Shown here one piece after another: positions 1 through 8,798 of a DNA stretch of 64,000 nucleotides. The translations under genes and the position numbers were made by a program. The stretch's first letter is position 1, and each line of letters opens with the position of its first letter. The stretch is from Magnetococcales bacterium (lineage in GTDB: Bacteria > Pseudomonadota > Magnetococcia > Magnetococcales > UBA8363). The DNA is taken from NCBI GenBank assembly GCA_015232865.1, contig JADFYU010000004.1, positions 81,321 to 145,320 of the forward strand, given 5' to 3'. Under the pieces are notes generated by a model. That model ran no database searches. It was not told the DNA's origin and worked only from the letters and a program-made list of their open reading frames with translations.

Positions 1-3000
1 CAAGGTTCGGGTGGCACTATACGTGGCGGAACCGGTTCCCAATCGCTGGATTATTCCGCTTAACAGCGACTCATTGGGTGTCACTTTATAGTTTTCACCC
101 AGTTTAATCAGCACGTTGGCCTCTTCCAGTTTTAAGCGGATGATAACCCGGCAGTTTCCACCACTGTTTTCCCGAAACAGTCGAGCCAGATCGTCCAGTG
201 CGCTCCCGGTCATTTTTTCTGCCGAAATCGTCAGCCGCAACTCCCGGCAGAATCCGTTGCGGAACTCTGCCAGCGGTACGATCTCGGTGGCCATCATTTT
301 CGGCTCTTCTTCACCCGGTTCGACGGTGCCGATCACCACCAGAATTCCTTCGTCATCCAAGGCATCCCGACAATTTGAGAAGACCTCTGAGAAAGCGATG
401 ACCTCAATCTGGCCCACCATATCCTCCAAAGTGATAAAGGCCATTTGATCCCCTTTTTTGGTACGGTGGAGCTTTTTATCGACAATCACACCGCTGATGC
501 GAACATCATCCTGGGGATTGGCACCGGGTCCAAATTTTTTTTTGATCTGGTCCGAATCCAGAATTCCATAGTCCGACAGTTCGGTCAGATATTTGCGCAT
601 GGGATGGCCGGACATGTAAAAACCAAGGGCCTCTTTTTCAAAGCCCAGCAACGTCTCTTCGCTCATTTGGGGCGCATCCGGCAGTTGCGGCTCGTTCTCC
701 CGATCCAGTTCTGAGAAAAGATCCAGATAGCCCATGGAACTCTCTTGCTGACGTTTACTGCCTTGACTCAAAGCCGACGGCAGTGCCTTCAACAGCGCGG
801 CCCGGTTGTCGGAAAACCCGTCACAACCGCCGGACTTGATCAGATTTTCCATCATGCGTCGGTTTAATCCCGCCGTTGCCGCCCGTTGGCAGAGATCGTA
901 GAGATTTTTAAACGGTTTGCCCGTCGTGTTCCGTTCTTCCAAAATGGCATCCACCACCCCCTCTCCGACATTTTTGATGGCGGCCAGACCATAGCGGATC
1001 ATCCCCTTTTCGACGCTAAAATCCCGAATGGAACCGTTGATATCCGGCGGTAGAACCGTCACCCCCATCTCGCGGCATTCGCGAACAAACAGCGTCACCT
1101 TATCGGTGTTGAGTTTGTCACAGGTCAGGGTGGCCGCCATAAACTCGACCGGATAATGGGCCTTCAGCCAGGCTGTCTGATAGGAGATCAGGGCGTAGGC
1201 GGCTGAATGGGACTTGTTAAAACCATATCCGGCAAATTTCTCCATTAGATCAAAAATATATGCAGCTTTTTTTTCCTCGATATTATTCTCCGCCGACCCT
1301 TTCATGAAGATCGCCCGCTGGGATTCCATCTCCTTGAGCTTTTTCTTACCCATGGCCCGGCGAAGCATGTCGGCCCCTCCCAGAGAATAACCGGCCAGAA
1401 CCTGGGCGATCTTCATCACCTGTTCCTGATAGAGAATCACCCCGTAGGTCTCGTTGAGAATCGGCTCCAGTTGTGGCAGGGGATATTCCACCGCCACCCG
1501 TTTATGTTTGCGATTGATAAAATCTTCGACCATGCCCGATCCCAACGGACCCGGACGATAGAGGGCCACCAGAGCGATGATGTCTTCGAAGGTATCTGGA
1601 GCCAATTTTTTAAGAATCTCCCGCATACCGGAGGATTCCAACTGGAACACCCCTTTGGATCGACCGTCCATCAGCAGTTTAAAGGTCGCCTGATCGGTCA
1701 GGGAGATGGTGTTGATATCGACGGGGTCCAACCCCTCTTTACGCCGGGGACCGTTGATCAGTCGCAACGCTTCATGGATGACGGTCAGGGTTTTCAACCC
1801 CAAAAAGTCAAACTTGACCAGACCGGCCCGCTCCACATCGATCATGTTGAACTGTGTCACCGGCATGGGCGATCGGGGATCCAGATAGAGGGGAACCATG
1901 TCGGTCAGAGGACCGTTGGCCATGACCACGCCGGCAGCATGGGTGCCGCAGGAGCGGGGCAATCCTTCCAGAGCCAAGGCCAATTTGATCAGATCGGCCA
2001 CCTCCTGATCTTCGGCGATCAGGGTTCGCAGTCGCTCCTCCTGGTCAATGGCTTTTTTCAACGTGATACCCAACAGGTTGGGTACCAGTTTGGCAATACG
2101 GTCCACCTGCCCATAGGGCATCTGCAACACCCGCCCGACGTCCCGAATGACCATTTTGGATTGCAGCGTGCCAAACGTGATGATCTGGGCAACCCGATCC
2201 TCGCCATATTTCTCCTGGACGTAGTGAATCACCTCGCCCCGCCTATCCATGCAGAAATCGACGTCAAAGTCCGGCATGGACACCCGTTCCGGGTTTAAAA
2301 ACCGTTCGAACAGCAGTTGGTAGCGAATGGGATCCAAATCGGTAATATCCAGACTCCAGGCCACCAACGATCCGGCCCCTGAACCCCGGCCCGGTCCGAC
2401 CGGAATCTTCTCTTTTTTGGCCCAGCGGATAAAATCGGAAACGATCAAAAAATAGCCGGGGAATCCCATTTGCAGGATCACATCCAACTCAAAACCCAAG
2501 CGATCCTTGTAGCGCTTTTCGACAGCGGCCTGCTCGCTTTGTGAAAATCGGGGCAAAACATGCTCGTCCAGTCGGCTGGCCAACCCCTCCTCCGACTGGC
2601 GCCGCAACCAGGAGGAGAGATCTTCTCCTTCAGGCAATTGATAGTTGGGCAGGACCGTCTGGCCCAGATTCAGTTGCAGGTTGCAGCGTTGGGCAATCAG
2701 CAGGGAATTTTCGACAGCTTCCGGCAGATCCGCAAAACGGTTCGCCATCTCCTGGGCCGAAGCAAAATGAAACTGGTCGGAATAGTTGACCTGTTTTTGT
2801 TCGAAGAGAGACTGCCCCAAACCGATGCAGCGCAGGGCGTGGTGAGCTTTTTGATCCGCCGGGTCCATAAAGTGGACATTGTTGCTGGCGACGATGGGAA
2901 TATCCAACTCCAACGCCAGTTGCAGGGTTTGTTGAACCAGGAATTCATCATCGGGCAACCCTTGCCGATGCAACTCCAGATAGAATCCCTGGGCGGCGGT

Positions 3001-3516
3001 TGCCGGATCTTTGAACAACGCCGCCAATTCGATGGCCTCTTCTCGGGCGGCATCTGGTTTTTCCAATGCCAACAGCCGACCAACCGCCCCTTTCCTGCCC
3101 GCGGACAACGCCAGCAGACCGTCGCAATGCCGAGCCAAAAGCCGATGATCGATCCGCGGGCGACCATGACTGCCCTCTTGATGGCCGACGGAGGTCAAAA
3201 CCATGAGATTGCGCCATCCCGCCTCATTGCGACAAAGCAGGATCAACTCATCTTGAGTCTCCTTATCCTCCCGTTGACTTTTGTCGGTCAGATCGGGGAC
3301 CAGATAGACCTGCGCACCCAGAATGGGTTTGATGCCCGCATTCAGACAGCCGGAATAAAACTGAATGGCCGCAAACAGGTTGCCCTGGTCGGTCAAGGCC
3401 AACGCCGCCATTCTCTCTTCTGAGGCCCGCCCGACAAGCTGCTCCAGCCGAATGGTCGAGTTCAGCAGTGAATAACCAGAGTGTACATGTAGATGAACAA
3501 AGGGTGCGTGTGACAT
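1..3516 (-). CDS. dnaE: DNA polymerase III subunit alpha (C-terminus cut by window edge)
   Basis: This is the replicative DNA polymerase catalytic subunit. The frame is open from an ATG at 3516 to base 1 (1172 codons, no stop), so only the extreme C-terminus is missing; the family is usually about 1150-1180 residues. The N-terminal PHP domain starts at HLHVHSGYS (residues 8-16) and has ALTDQGNLF. The Pol III palm has GPGRGSGAGS and the catalytic acidic motif PDFDVDF near residue 414, then FGTLQSKMVIRDVGR, YRPGPLGSG and KSHSAAYA. The C-terminal OB-fold region has GDQMAFITLED. This is the DnaE1 type, not the error-prone DnaE2, because it keeps the full PHP and long C-terminal region. It is read leftward, and the next gene leftward is outside the window. 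Family assignment is secure. Confidence 0.97.
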   Translation of the reverse strand, partial: MSHAPFVHLHVHSGYSLLNSTIRLEQLVGRASEERMAALALTDQGNLFAAIQFYSGCLNAGIKPILGAQVYLVPDLTDKSQREDKETQDELILLCRNEAGWRNLMVLTSVGHQEGSHGRPRIDHRLLARHCDGLLALSAGRKGAVGRLLALEKPDAAREEAIELAALFKDPATAAQGFYLELHRQGLPDDEFLVQQTLQLALELDIPIVASNNVHFMDPADQKAHHALRCIGLGQSLFEQKQVNYSDQFHFASAQEMANRFADLPEAVENSLLIAQRCNLQLNLGQTVLPNYQLPEGEDLSSWLRRQSEEGLASRLDEHVLPRFSQSEQAAVEKRYKDRLGFELDVILQMGFPGYFLIVSDFIRWAKKEKIPVGPGRGSGAGSLVAWSLDITDLDPIRYQLLFERFLNPERVSMPDFDVDFCMDRRGEVIHYVQEKYGEDRVAQIITFGTLQSKMVIRDVGRVLQMPYGQVDRIAKLVPNLLGITLKKAIDQEERLRTLIAEDQEVADLIKLALALEGLPRSCGTHAAGVVMANGPLTDMVPLYLDPRSPMPVTQFNMIDVERAGLVKFDFLGLKTLTVIHEALRLINGPRRKEGLDPVDINTISLTDQATFKLLMDGRSKGVFQLESSGMREILKKLAPDTFEDIIALVALYRPGPLGSGMVEDFINRKHKRVAVEYPLPQLEPILNETYGVILYQEQVMKIAQVLAGYSLGGADMLRRAMGKKKLKEMESQRAIFMKGSAENNIEEKKAAYIFDLMEKFAGYGFNKSHSAAYALISYQTAWLKAHYPVEFMAATLTCDKLNTDKVTLFVRECREMGVTVLPPDINGSIRDFSVEKGMIRYGLAAIKNVGEGVVDAILEERNTTGKPFKNLYDLCQRAATAGLNRRMMENLIKSGGCDGFSDNRAALLKALPSALSQGSKRQQESSMGYLDLFSELDRENEPQLPDAPQMSEETLLGFEKEALGFYMSGHPMRKYLTELSDYGILDSDQIKKKFGPGANPQDDVRISGVIVDKKLHRTKKGDQMAFITLEDMVGQIEVIAFSEVFSNCRDALDDEGILVVIGTVEPGEEEPKMMATEIVPLAEFRNGFCRELRLTISAEKMTGSALDDLARLFRENSGGNCRVIIRLKLEEANVLIKLGENYKVTPNESLLSGIIQRLGTGSATYSATRTL

Positions 3517-3592
3517 GGAAAAATTTAACTTAATTAAAGTTCAAAACAAGCAAAAAGATAGAATCTCACATCTATTGAGTTCGCTTTTCACC

Positions 3593-3619
3593 ATGAAGAG
3601 AGGCGATCATCGCCTTCAT
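3593..3619 (-). terminator. Weak hairpin after the solute-binding protein gene
   Basis: Seven bases (AGGCGAT) pair with ATCGCCT across a single base, with flanking ATGA/TCAT pairing. It lies just past the stop codon of the leftward gene that ends at 3637 and before dnaE. There is no clear T-run, so termination is only a suggestion. Confidence 0.3.
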
Positions 3620-3636
3620 TTCGGACCATATAAGTT

Positions 3637-4764
3637 TCAAGGTTGATGATCGGCATACAGCGTCGCAATGTCGTCGTTACGGATGACCTCATTGACCGGT
3701 ATCAACAAGGCCTCATTTTCCATCGCCACCACATAGGAATCATGCTTATTCAACAACCGCCTGCCGTCAAATAAAACCAGCCGACTTTCCGGCCAGTGCC
3801 GGGCAATCAACTCATCCGTAACAAAGAAGATCTCTTCTCGCGCGTTGTCTGTCATCAACTCATGAACATGGCTTGGGATTTCGGCTGCGGTCACAGTCGT
3901 GATCAGGTTGGCCTTGGGCAGGGTGCGCTGAACAAACTCGACGCCATTTGATCCTTGAACCGCAACGATGGTATGCCGTTTGGAATTCAACTGGGCTGAG
4001 CTGCGTTTGTCACGGGCATTGCCCGGAACAAAGGTTCCCATCACCAGGCCCGTGTCAAAGTAGGGATCGGAAAGATACGCGATTTCCTCCCGTTCAGGGG
4101 TGTGGGAGATAAGACTGATGGATAGATCGGCTGCACCATAGCGCAACGCAAAAAAACGGGCATCCAAACTTTTCAATCGAACAAAGCGAACTTGTCGTCC
4201 AAGCTTTTTGGCGATTCGATGAGCAAACTCAATGGCCGCCCCGGTCCAATGTTTTGTTTTGGGGTTATAGGAGCTGATGAACTCCTGTTTGTCTCGAACG
4301 CCAACCCGCAGCAGTCGATCATCCTGGAAGAGCCGAGGAATAAAACCCAGCGTCAAGTCAGGTTCTAGAACTCCCTGGCCGATGTTTTCCAACTCAACAG
4401 TCAAATCCTGGCAACGCCCATCAGCCTTATACTCCTCTTTGAGCAGAGTCTCGGAATCCAAACGGATGTTCTCAACACGCCAACCCGCTTCAGGGGTTTT
4501 TGACGTGGCAGGGATTTTCTGGATAAAATCGGCGACCGTCTGTCTGAAGAGCGTTTTAAGCTCTTTATTTTCCCGGCTGTGATCATCGAACCAAAACGAG
4601 GGACAGACCTTGACCCCAATTTTCATGAGAGAACCATTGATCTGATGGCTGGTCACCGTTGCTTTTGCTTTGGTCAGGGAAGGTGAAATGGTAAAAATGT
4701 AGACAAAAAGAACGATGACCAGAAAAATAATGATATGATCAAAACTCTTGCTAGCCATAGACAA
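3637..4764 (-). CDS. Membrane-anchored family 3 extracellular solute-binding protein
   Basis: A 375-residue protein with one N-terminal membrane segment (about residues 8-29, IIIFLVIVLFVYIF) and no signal-peptidase site I can point to, so it probably stays anchored facing the periplasm. From about residue 150 it matches the SBP_bac_3 fold seen in amino-acid-binding proteins: LLRVGVRDKQEF, then AIEFAHRIAKKLGRQV, then the ligand-loop region GAADLSISLISHTPEREE and SDPYFDTGLV. The first 120 residues after the anchor are unassigned. A TTG at 4764 has GGAG five bases upstream; the ATG at 4758 has the same GGAG 11 bases away, so the TTG is slightly preferred. No permease or ATPase is adjacent, so a sensory or scavenging role is as likely as transport. 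Confidence 0.75.
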   Translation of the reverse strand: MSMASKSFDHIIIFLVIVLFVYIFTISPSLTKAKATVTSHQINGSLMKIGVKVCPSFWFDDHSRENKELKTLFRQTVADFIQKIPATSKTPEAGWRVENIRLDSETLLKEEYKADGRCQDLTVELENIGQGVLEPDLTLGFIPRLFQDDRLLRVGVRDKQEFISSYNPKTKHWTGAAIEFAHRIAKKLGRQVRFVRLKSLDARFFALRYGAADLSISLISHTPEREEIAYLSDPYFDTGLVMGTFVPGNARDKRSSAQLNSKRHTIVAVQGSNGVEFVQRTLPKANLITTVTAAEIPSHVHELMTDNAREEIFFVTDELIARHWPESRLVLFDGRRLLNKHDSYVVAMENEALLIPVNEVIRNDDIATLYADHQP

Positions 4765-4876
4765 ATGCGCTCCTTATCTAGGGATCGAGGAAAAAAATCG
4801 TCCATCTTGTTTTTTGTCCCCGTTTGATCCTTGATTCGCCAGTTGGCCACACACCCGAACAACGGTGCAATTCCGG

Positions 4877-7498
4877 TCAAAAAATCTCTCTGGAATTCAG
4901 GAAAATCCCCAGTCGATGGTCGTCAGACAGAAAGTGTTTCACAACCCTATTTTGGAAATAGCGAGAAAATTGGTCAGAGATAGCCGTCGGCTGCGTTTCT
5001 ATCATTGCCAACATCTCCCGAAACTCCGTTACCATGGTGAGATGTTTTTTGGCATGTTTGGCAAGCTCACTGGATTCACACTGATCGTAGAGCCTCTCCT
5101 CTTCCTCGAAGCAGATTTCCATCTGTTTGAGAAAGTGCTCCAAACAGTCGCGCTGCCGTCCTAAAGAGGAATCTGGATCTGTAGCGACCGAGAGATACCT
5201 GCTGCCCAACTCAAACAGTTTTTGATGGTGATCATCGACCACCTTGACCCCGACCAGATAGGACTCCCGCCACTGGAAAGTGGTCGTCAGGTTAACATCA
5301 GGAATCAAAATGGAGCCACGACGCTTGGCTGATTTTTCGAAGAGTTTCCATCGAACGATGGGAATATCTCGCACCAACTCCGTTGCGATCTGATAGACCT
5401 CCACATCTTCTCTGGCTCGAATATCGTAGGTTTGAGAACGATCAAACAGAACGGAATCCTCACCGAAATAGTCTCTTGGGCCTAATATCTCTATGATTTC
5501 ATCGCCTATCATACAGGAGACTTGTCCCGATCGAACCAGACACAACGCATGTTGATCTTCGCCGGAGATGATCTCTCCCTGCCGATAATGGATAGACTTG
5601 ATGGTCTGAGCAATTTCATTCTGTTTGGGATAGGGGATCGCCTCACCGAACAGTTCGGTCTCTTGCAAGAAGCTGCGCAACTCATGAAGAACCTTGATCT
5701 GGGCATAATAATCGTTCTTTTGCACAAATCCCATATAGAGCCGACCCGGAAGCCTGACCGCCCGAACAAAACTGGAGGCTCGATAGGTCACCTGAGAGAC
5801 AGATCGGTAGAGACAGGAGACCTCTCCCAGCAGACTACCGGCAGAAAGCACGCTGGAAATCCCTAACTTTCCTTGAAGAATTTCAACTGTACCGGTCAAA
5901 ACAAGATAGATATCGGCACTCATCTCTTTTTCCTTGCAGATGATGCTACCGGGATTAAACGTCACCACCGTATTGTTGAGCAAACTGCGCAGTTGATTGC
6001 GCGGGGCCTCGGGAAAATAGGAACGCATATATTCGTAGGCCATGCGCATGGCCGAATCGGTACAATCCGGGATCAGGACATCGGTGGTGCCAAAGACCGA
6101 ACTGGAGCCGATCTCTCTCTGTTCGTTGGAAAGTTGCGAAGAGGTATGAGAGAGAACAATTTTATCGGAGCGGTCATTTTGAAAATCAATCGCTTCCCCA
6201 TGAATCATGCCCCCACCAATATCGATTTTTTTCAAGGTGGTGGGAATCTTATATTTTTCCTGGACACGTCGAAAAAAATCTTCACTGATTCCCCGTTTTT
6301 CACCCGGCTTGGCAATCATTCCCTTCAAGACTTTGAGGGCGACGATGTCGGCATAGTGGGCATAGGAGCGATAACCATCTTCTGCCAGAGTTCTGAAAAT
6401 AAAGATATTGGTCTCGACCGGATGCGGTGAATAGAGCGGTTTGACCTCCAAGCCTTCAAAATCGTTCCAACTGTTGGCGACCAGATCCCGAATATCGAAA
6501 TAGAAGGAGAAGTCCTCCTCTTCGATGGAAAGCAGGGCCGACAGTTTTTTGGTGACCGAAGCCCGGACCAAAGGGGTGGCAAAATATTTTATTCGATGAC
6601 CAGCCCGAATAAGAGTCGTGATCCCGGCAAAATGATCATCATGGGCGTGGGTATGGAAAATCCCTTCAATTTCGCTGATTCCAATTCCCAACGCTTCCAG
6701 ACTGTACAGAATATTGGGGCCGGCATCGATGAGATACAAAGACCCTTGATACATGAGAATGCTCGACATACAAGGACGATTGATATCCCAGCCATCTCCG
6801 TCGCCAGAGTGAATCACCCCAAAATATTCCCGTTTGAACAGATACTGCCCCAACGGATAAGGTGCTTCATAACTCTCATCGCTGGCCAGATTCAAATCAA
6901 CCGAAACGGTCTCGCCACCATAACTTATTTCAAAGATGTTCAAACGAATACGACGGACCGACACCCCGTTCATGACATCAATCGGATCATTTTCCAACAC
7001 GATTGTATCGAGAAGGGTGTCCGAAGTTCTGATCTTCCCAAAAGCAAACTCCAACTTTAACTGGAGCATCTCCTCCGCCTGATCAGAGGCCAACCCCGCC
7101 TCCATCAACTCCTCTTTGGAAATCAACCCATAATTCCCCCGATAGATGTAACGCATCTGGGCATGGACCTGATCCGAAGAACCGATCAGCAGAGGCTTGG
7201 CTCCGGTATTGTTGGGATGGTTGGGAATGATCATGCCCTGACGATAGAGCATCTGAAGAACCGGAAATTCAGCCAGATTGGAAAAATGGCCATTTTGAAG
7301 CTGAACATCCGAAAGCAGGATGGCATTGGGGCCGGTCTCGTAGGTCGCCCCTTTATGCTCGGTGTTGATGATCAACCCCCGCTTCATCAGATGCTTTACA
7401 GAATCAGCCGGACAACCGCAGAGTAAAAAAAGTTTGGCATCCAGTACTTCAATCCAATACACACCGGAAGTGACCTTGATTTTTCTGATTTTTTTCAT
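4877..7498 (-). CDS. Metallo-beta-lactamase / double cNMP-binding / hemerythrin chimeric protein
   Basis: An 873-residue cytoplasmic multidomain protein. After a roughly 200-residue N-terminal region of unknown fold there is a metallo-beta-lactamase domain with HTHAHDDH near residues 282-289 and later candidate ligands SPHPVE, HYADI and VLSHTS, so a dinuclear metal site looks intact. Two cyclic-nucleotide-binding domains follow (about residues 505-615 and 630-735), each with the phosphate-cassette Gly-Glu, but neither has the usual Arg that holds the cyclic phosphate. The C-terminus (about 750-873) is bacteriohemerythrin-like, with DDHHQKLF, EEERL, KHAKKH and KHFLSDD; the His of the usual HFxxEE is Cys (CFEEEE). 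The ATG at 7498 is chosen because GGTGA lies seven bases upstream. It is divergent from the coiled-coil/cyclase/PilZ operon, which suggests cyclic-nucleotide and oxygen or redox sensing linked to an MBL output. The substrate is unknown. Confidence 0.85.
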   Translation of the reverse strand: MKKIRKIKVTSGVYWIEVLDAKLFLLCGCPADSVKHLMKRGLIINTEHKGATYETGPNAILLSDVQLQNGHFSNLAEFPVLQMLYRQGMIIPNHPNNTGAKPLLIGSSDQVHAQMRYIYRGNYGLISKEELMEAGLASDQAEEMLQLKLEFAFGKIRTSDTLLDTIVLENDPIDVMNGVSVRRIRLNIFEISYGGETVSVDLNLASDESYEAPYPLGQYLFKREYFGVIHSGDGDGWDINRPCMSSILMYQGSLYLIDAGPNILYSLEALGIGISEIEGIFHTHAHDDHFAGITTLIRAGHRIKYFATPLVRASVTKKLSALLSIEEEDFSFYFDIRDLVANSWNDFEGLEVKPLYSPHPVETNIFIFRTLAEDGYRSYAHYADIVALKVLKGMIAKPGEKRGISEDFFRRVQEKYKIPTTLKKIDIGGGMIHGEAIDFQNDRSDKIVLSHTSSQLSNEQREIGSSSVFGTTDVLIPDCTDSAMRMAYEYMRSYFPEAPRNQLRSLLNNTVVTFNPGSIICKEKEMSADIYLVLTGTVEILQGKLGISSVLSAGSLLGEVSCLYRSVSQVTYRASSFVRAVRLPGRLYMGFVQKNDYYAQIKVLHELRSFLQETELFGEAIPYPKQNEIAQTIKSIHYRQGEIISGEDQHALCLVRSGQVSCMIGDEIIEILGPRDYFGEDSVLFDRSQTYDIRAREDVEVYQIATELVRDIPIVRWKLFEKSAKRRGSILIPDVNLTTTFQWRESYLVGVKVVDDHHQKLFELGSRYLSVATDPDSSLGRQRDCLEHFLKQMEICFEEEERLYDQCESSELAKHAKKHLTMVTEFREMLAMIETQPTAISDQFSRYFQNRVVKHFLSDDHRLGIFLNSREIF

Positions 7499-7826
7499 TC
7501 GGTTATCACCATAGCCACACACGACCGACCTGATTCTGGGTTTCTATAACTGCAACATACTGTAATAAATGAGAAATTTAATTTTTTCATTTCCCTGACG
7601 AATGGGTCAAGAGTATTCCTCACAACCGGTCAATGCAATGGATCAGCCGTCAATCAACCGAAAAAATAATTCCGGAAACGACCCGGATCAGACATTTTCC
7701 TATCATCGATCTTTAAAAAACGATATTCTCACACTCTCAAAATAAGCGCACTATTCATAGGCCAAGCCATTTATTTTGCTCACCAGGCCCGTGACGTTCC
7801 GTTTCCAGAATCAAAACATAGAGACG
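7499..7826. promoter_or_regulatory. Divergent intergenic region between the MBL-cNMP-hemerythrin gene and the coiled-coil gene
   Basis: About 330 AT-rich bases separate two divergent starts, so both promoters should lie here. I see no convincing paired -35/-10 boxes, inverted repeat or riboswitch. An upstream in-frame TTG at 7776 exists for the rightward gene, but the extra residues do not look protein-like. Confidence 0.4.
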
Positions 7827-8795
7827 ATGAAACAGACTCAAAAACAAACCTTCGATCCGGTCCCAACAGATTTTGAGCGTGATCATCTTCTTAAAACCAT
7901 CCAAGAACAGCGCAATACCATTGAAAAACTGACCTTCCAACTCCGAGAAGACGCCCGACACGCCGCACAAGAGAAAAACGCAGAACTCCATCAGTACCAG
8001 CAAACAATCTCGTCTCTACGGGCAGAGATGGAACAGCAAAGAAATAAAAAAAATCGTCAGTTCCAAGAGATGACGGTTCAGCACAAACGAGAAGCAACTC
8101 ACCTTCAAACGACCATATCCGTCATGCGTGAAGAGATGGAAAAGCTTCGTCACGACATGCAGGTCGGCATACAAAAGGCCAGTCAAAGCCACCATATTCA
8201 AAGCATGGAGCTTCAAAACACCATTGGAGCCTTGCGAAATGAGATGGACAACATAACCCATGAGATGCGCCGTAAAGTTCAAGAGGCTCATCTTGGCGGA
8301 CAAAGAGAGCTTGAGCATCACAAGCAGATGGTCGTTGCCCTTCGCGACACAATGGATGCCCGTCAAATTGAAAAGCACCGGGAGATACAGCAGATCCGCC
8401 TGGAGGAAAAGCAGGCGACCGACCAACTACAGGGCACCATCGAATCTCTCCGGAAAAAATTGGATGATCTTCTCTTCCAAAAAGGCACTGAAATACAGAA
8501 CATCAAAACAACAAACCAACAACAGATTACCCTCCTGGAAGAGATCGCCAGTGCTTTGCGGGATCAATTGGACCTGATCAACCGGCAAAAACAGACGGAG
8601 ATGCAGCAGCACAAACGAGAATCCGCGCAAGAGATCGAACATCTACAAAACACCGTCCGCACATCAAGAGAGGAGATGGAGATCCTCCGAAGCGGTTACG
8701 AGCGGGAGATCCGCTCGATAAACGCGGTTGCTCAAAAGGAGCAACAACTGTTAAATGAGACGATCAGAACATTGAGAGATCAACTGGAGTCGTAG
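7827..8795 (+). CDS. Coiled-coil rod protein made of eight 36-residue repeats
   Basis: A 322-residue, Gln/Glu/Lys/Arg-rich, entirely helical protein with no membrane segment, signal peptide, Cys or Trp. From residue 21 to the end it is built of eight exact-length 36-residue units (21-308) plus a 14-residue start of a ninth. Each unit opens with a variant of LQNTIxxLRxEMExL, for example LLKTIQEQRNTIEKL, LQTTISVMREEMEKL, LQGTIESLRKKLDDL and LNETIRTLRDQLES. No insertions or deletions disturb the 36-residue register. The ATG at 7827 is preferred over a TTG at 7776. It ends three bases before the cyclase start, so the two are almost certainly co-translated, and the rod may be a scaffold or stalk partner of the cyclase. 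I do not recognise a named family, and generic coiled-coil similarity is not informative. Confidence 0.8.
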   Translation: MKQTQKQTFDPVPTDFERDHLLKTIQEQRNTIEKLTFQLREDARHAAQEKNAELHQYQQTISSLRAEMEQQRNKKNRQFQEMTVQHKREATHLQTTISVMREEMEKLRHDMQVGIQKASQSHHIQSMELQNTIGALRNEMDNITHEMRRKVQEAHLGGQRELEHHKQMVVALRDTMDARQIEKHREIQQIRLEEKQATDQLQGTIESLRKKLDDLLFQKGTEIQNIKTTNQQQITLLEEIASALRDQLDLINRQKQTEMQQHKRESAQEIEHLQNTVRTSREEMEILRSGYEREIRSINAVAQKEQQLLNETIRTLRDQLES

Positions 8796-8798
8796 ACC

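Noticed and set aside
1471..3423. Long rightward open frames across the dnaE region
   Set aside because: They are antisense to the clear DnaE frame and have low-complexity His/Gln-rich translations without domain signatures.
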